39,718 bases of DNA from CALGLS01 sp047626155 (lineage in GTDB: Bacteria; Bacteroidota; Bacteroidia; Chitinophagales; Saprospiraceae). The notes below the pieces were generated by a model. That model searched no databases and was not told the origin of the DNA. It saw nothing but the letters and a program-made list of their open reading frames with translations. Numbering within the stretch: position 1 is the first letter of the stretch; the number at the start of each line of letters is the position of its first letter. Below are positions 39,450 through 39,718 of the stretch, one piece after another. Location: positions 1-39,718 of the forward strand of contig JBLHRR010000033.1 of the NCBI GenBank assembly GCA_047626155.1, written 5' to 3'. A program made the position numbers and the translations under genes.

Positions 39450-39718
39450 CTATTTGTAAGACTCTTGTGGTTTTCTGTTGTTATGGCTTAGTTGAAGATA
39501 AATAATACCCATGAAAAGTCTGATCCGATCATCCTGAAGATTCACTTTGTCGTAGTTGAATATCATTCTGCTAAATAATGACGGAGTTATATCACCTGCT
39601 TTTTTAAAATCTTTAAAAGACTCGTTTAAGTTGTCATCTAGTCCAATCAATTCGTTCTCAACGTAGGTGAAAAAATCTCCTTGACTGTTTATCATTATAG
39701 TCTTTAGATAGATAAAGG
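39450..39718 (-). CDS. Short hypothetical protein, 5' end possibly outside the window
   Basis: From the ATG at 39693-39695 this gives 81 residues (MINSQGDFFTYVENELIG..., LFSRMIFNYDKVNLQDDRIRL). The frame stays open to the window edge, so the real start may lie beyond it. After the TAG at 39450-39452 the same frame continues for 20 codons (LYNDIAKKFKEREERNSNKE) to a TGA at 39387-39389. It then looks like the natural charged tail, so the gene may have been shortened by a nonsense mutation. No domain was recognised. It converges on the decayed CPBP gene. Confidence 0.45.
   Translation of the reverse strand, partial: FIYLKTIMINSQGDFFTYVENELIGLDDNLNESFKDFKKAGDITPSLFSRMIFNYDKVNLQDDRIRLFMGIIYLQLSHNNRKPQESYK

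Noticed and set aside
27270..39452. All three in-frame stops in broken genes are TAG (27270, 39036, 39450), which might suggest amber recoding.
   Set aside because: Healthy genes here also end in TAG (for example the 1295-residue protein, FtsY and the glycosyltransferase). The broken genes also carry truncations or frameshifts, so decay is the simpler reading.

Overview
The window comes from the chromosome of a Bacteroidota bacterium, most likely of the Saprospiria/Lewinella type (the class is inferred). Signs in the sequence: two secreted proteins end in type IX secretion (T9SS) sorting domains. The order rpmB-rpmG-DUF4295-ftsY is typical of the phylum. Two promoters carry the Bacteroidota -7 box TAnnTTTG. 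There is an S46 dipeptidyl peptidase, many signal peptides end in AQ, and purine-rich Shine-Dalgarno sites are scarce. No phage, IS transposase or CRISPR array was seen.

Layout. (1) 11-6157, minus strand: an exopolysaccharide/O-antigen operon reading leftwards out of the window, with a Wzc-like chain-length/ATPase protein, a Wzx-type flippase, a SAM methyltransferase and a GT4-like glycosyltransferase. (2) 6158-7097: a 940-bp divergent intergenic region full of palindromes. (3) 7098-14548, plus strand: a very large secreted TPR/DUF3857/transglutaminase protein, a tandem palindromic repeat block, a GNAT acetyltransferase, a small membrane protein, a T9SS-secreted di-haem cytochrome c peroxidase, and an AT-rich ORF enclosed by a 36-bp direct repeat. 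(4) 14623-19389, minus strand: a three-gene unit DUF4956 - exported VTC/CYTH-like protein - CotH-like kinase with beta-helix, with its own promoter. (5) 19436-23478: an HldE-type sugar kinase (plus strand), then on the minus strand tRNA-Arg, L28, L33, DUF4295 and FtsY plus one unknown protein. (6) 23767-31334, minus strand: a subtilisin-like secreted protein without the usual catalytic Asp, a metal-receptor-like binding protein with DUF1684, a decayed methyltransferase, a beta-propeller-like protein, an RsiV-like lipoprotein and a clan GH-A glycoside hydrolase. (7) 31560-38716, plus strand: DPP11-type peptidase, an unusually long Hsp70 and a single-pass membrane protein next to it. (8) 38756-39718: a decayed CPBP-type membrane protease and a partial ORF.

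The most striking feature is the density of intergenic palindromic repeats. One composite element, a C/TTTGYG-iterated arm followed by a conserved AGCRAAGCGAG-like segment and a TACATAAAA-like tail, can be aligned in four places. Related arms occur in at least four more. Several repeats run into the ends of genes and supply their terminal codons. The best candidates for an undescribed system are the Hsp70/membrane-protein pair and the exported VTC-like/DUF4956/CotH-beta-helix operon; both functions are inferred only.
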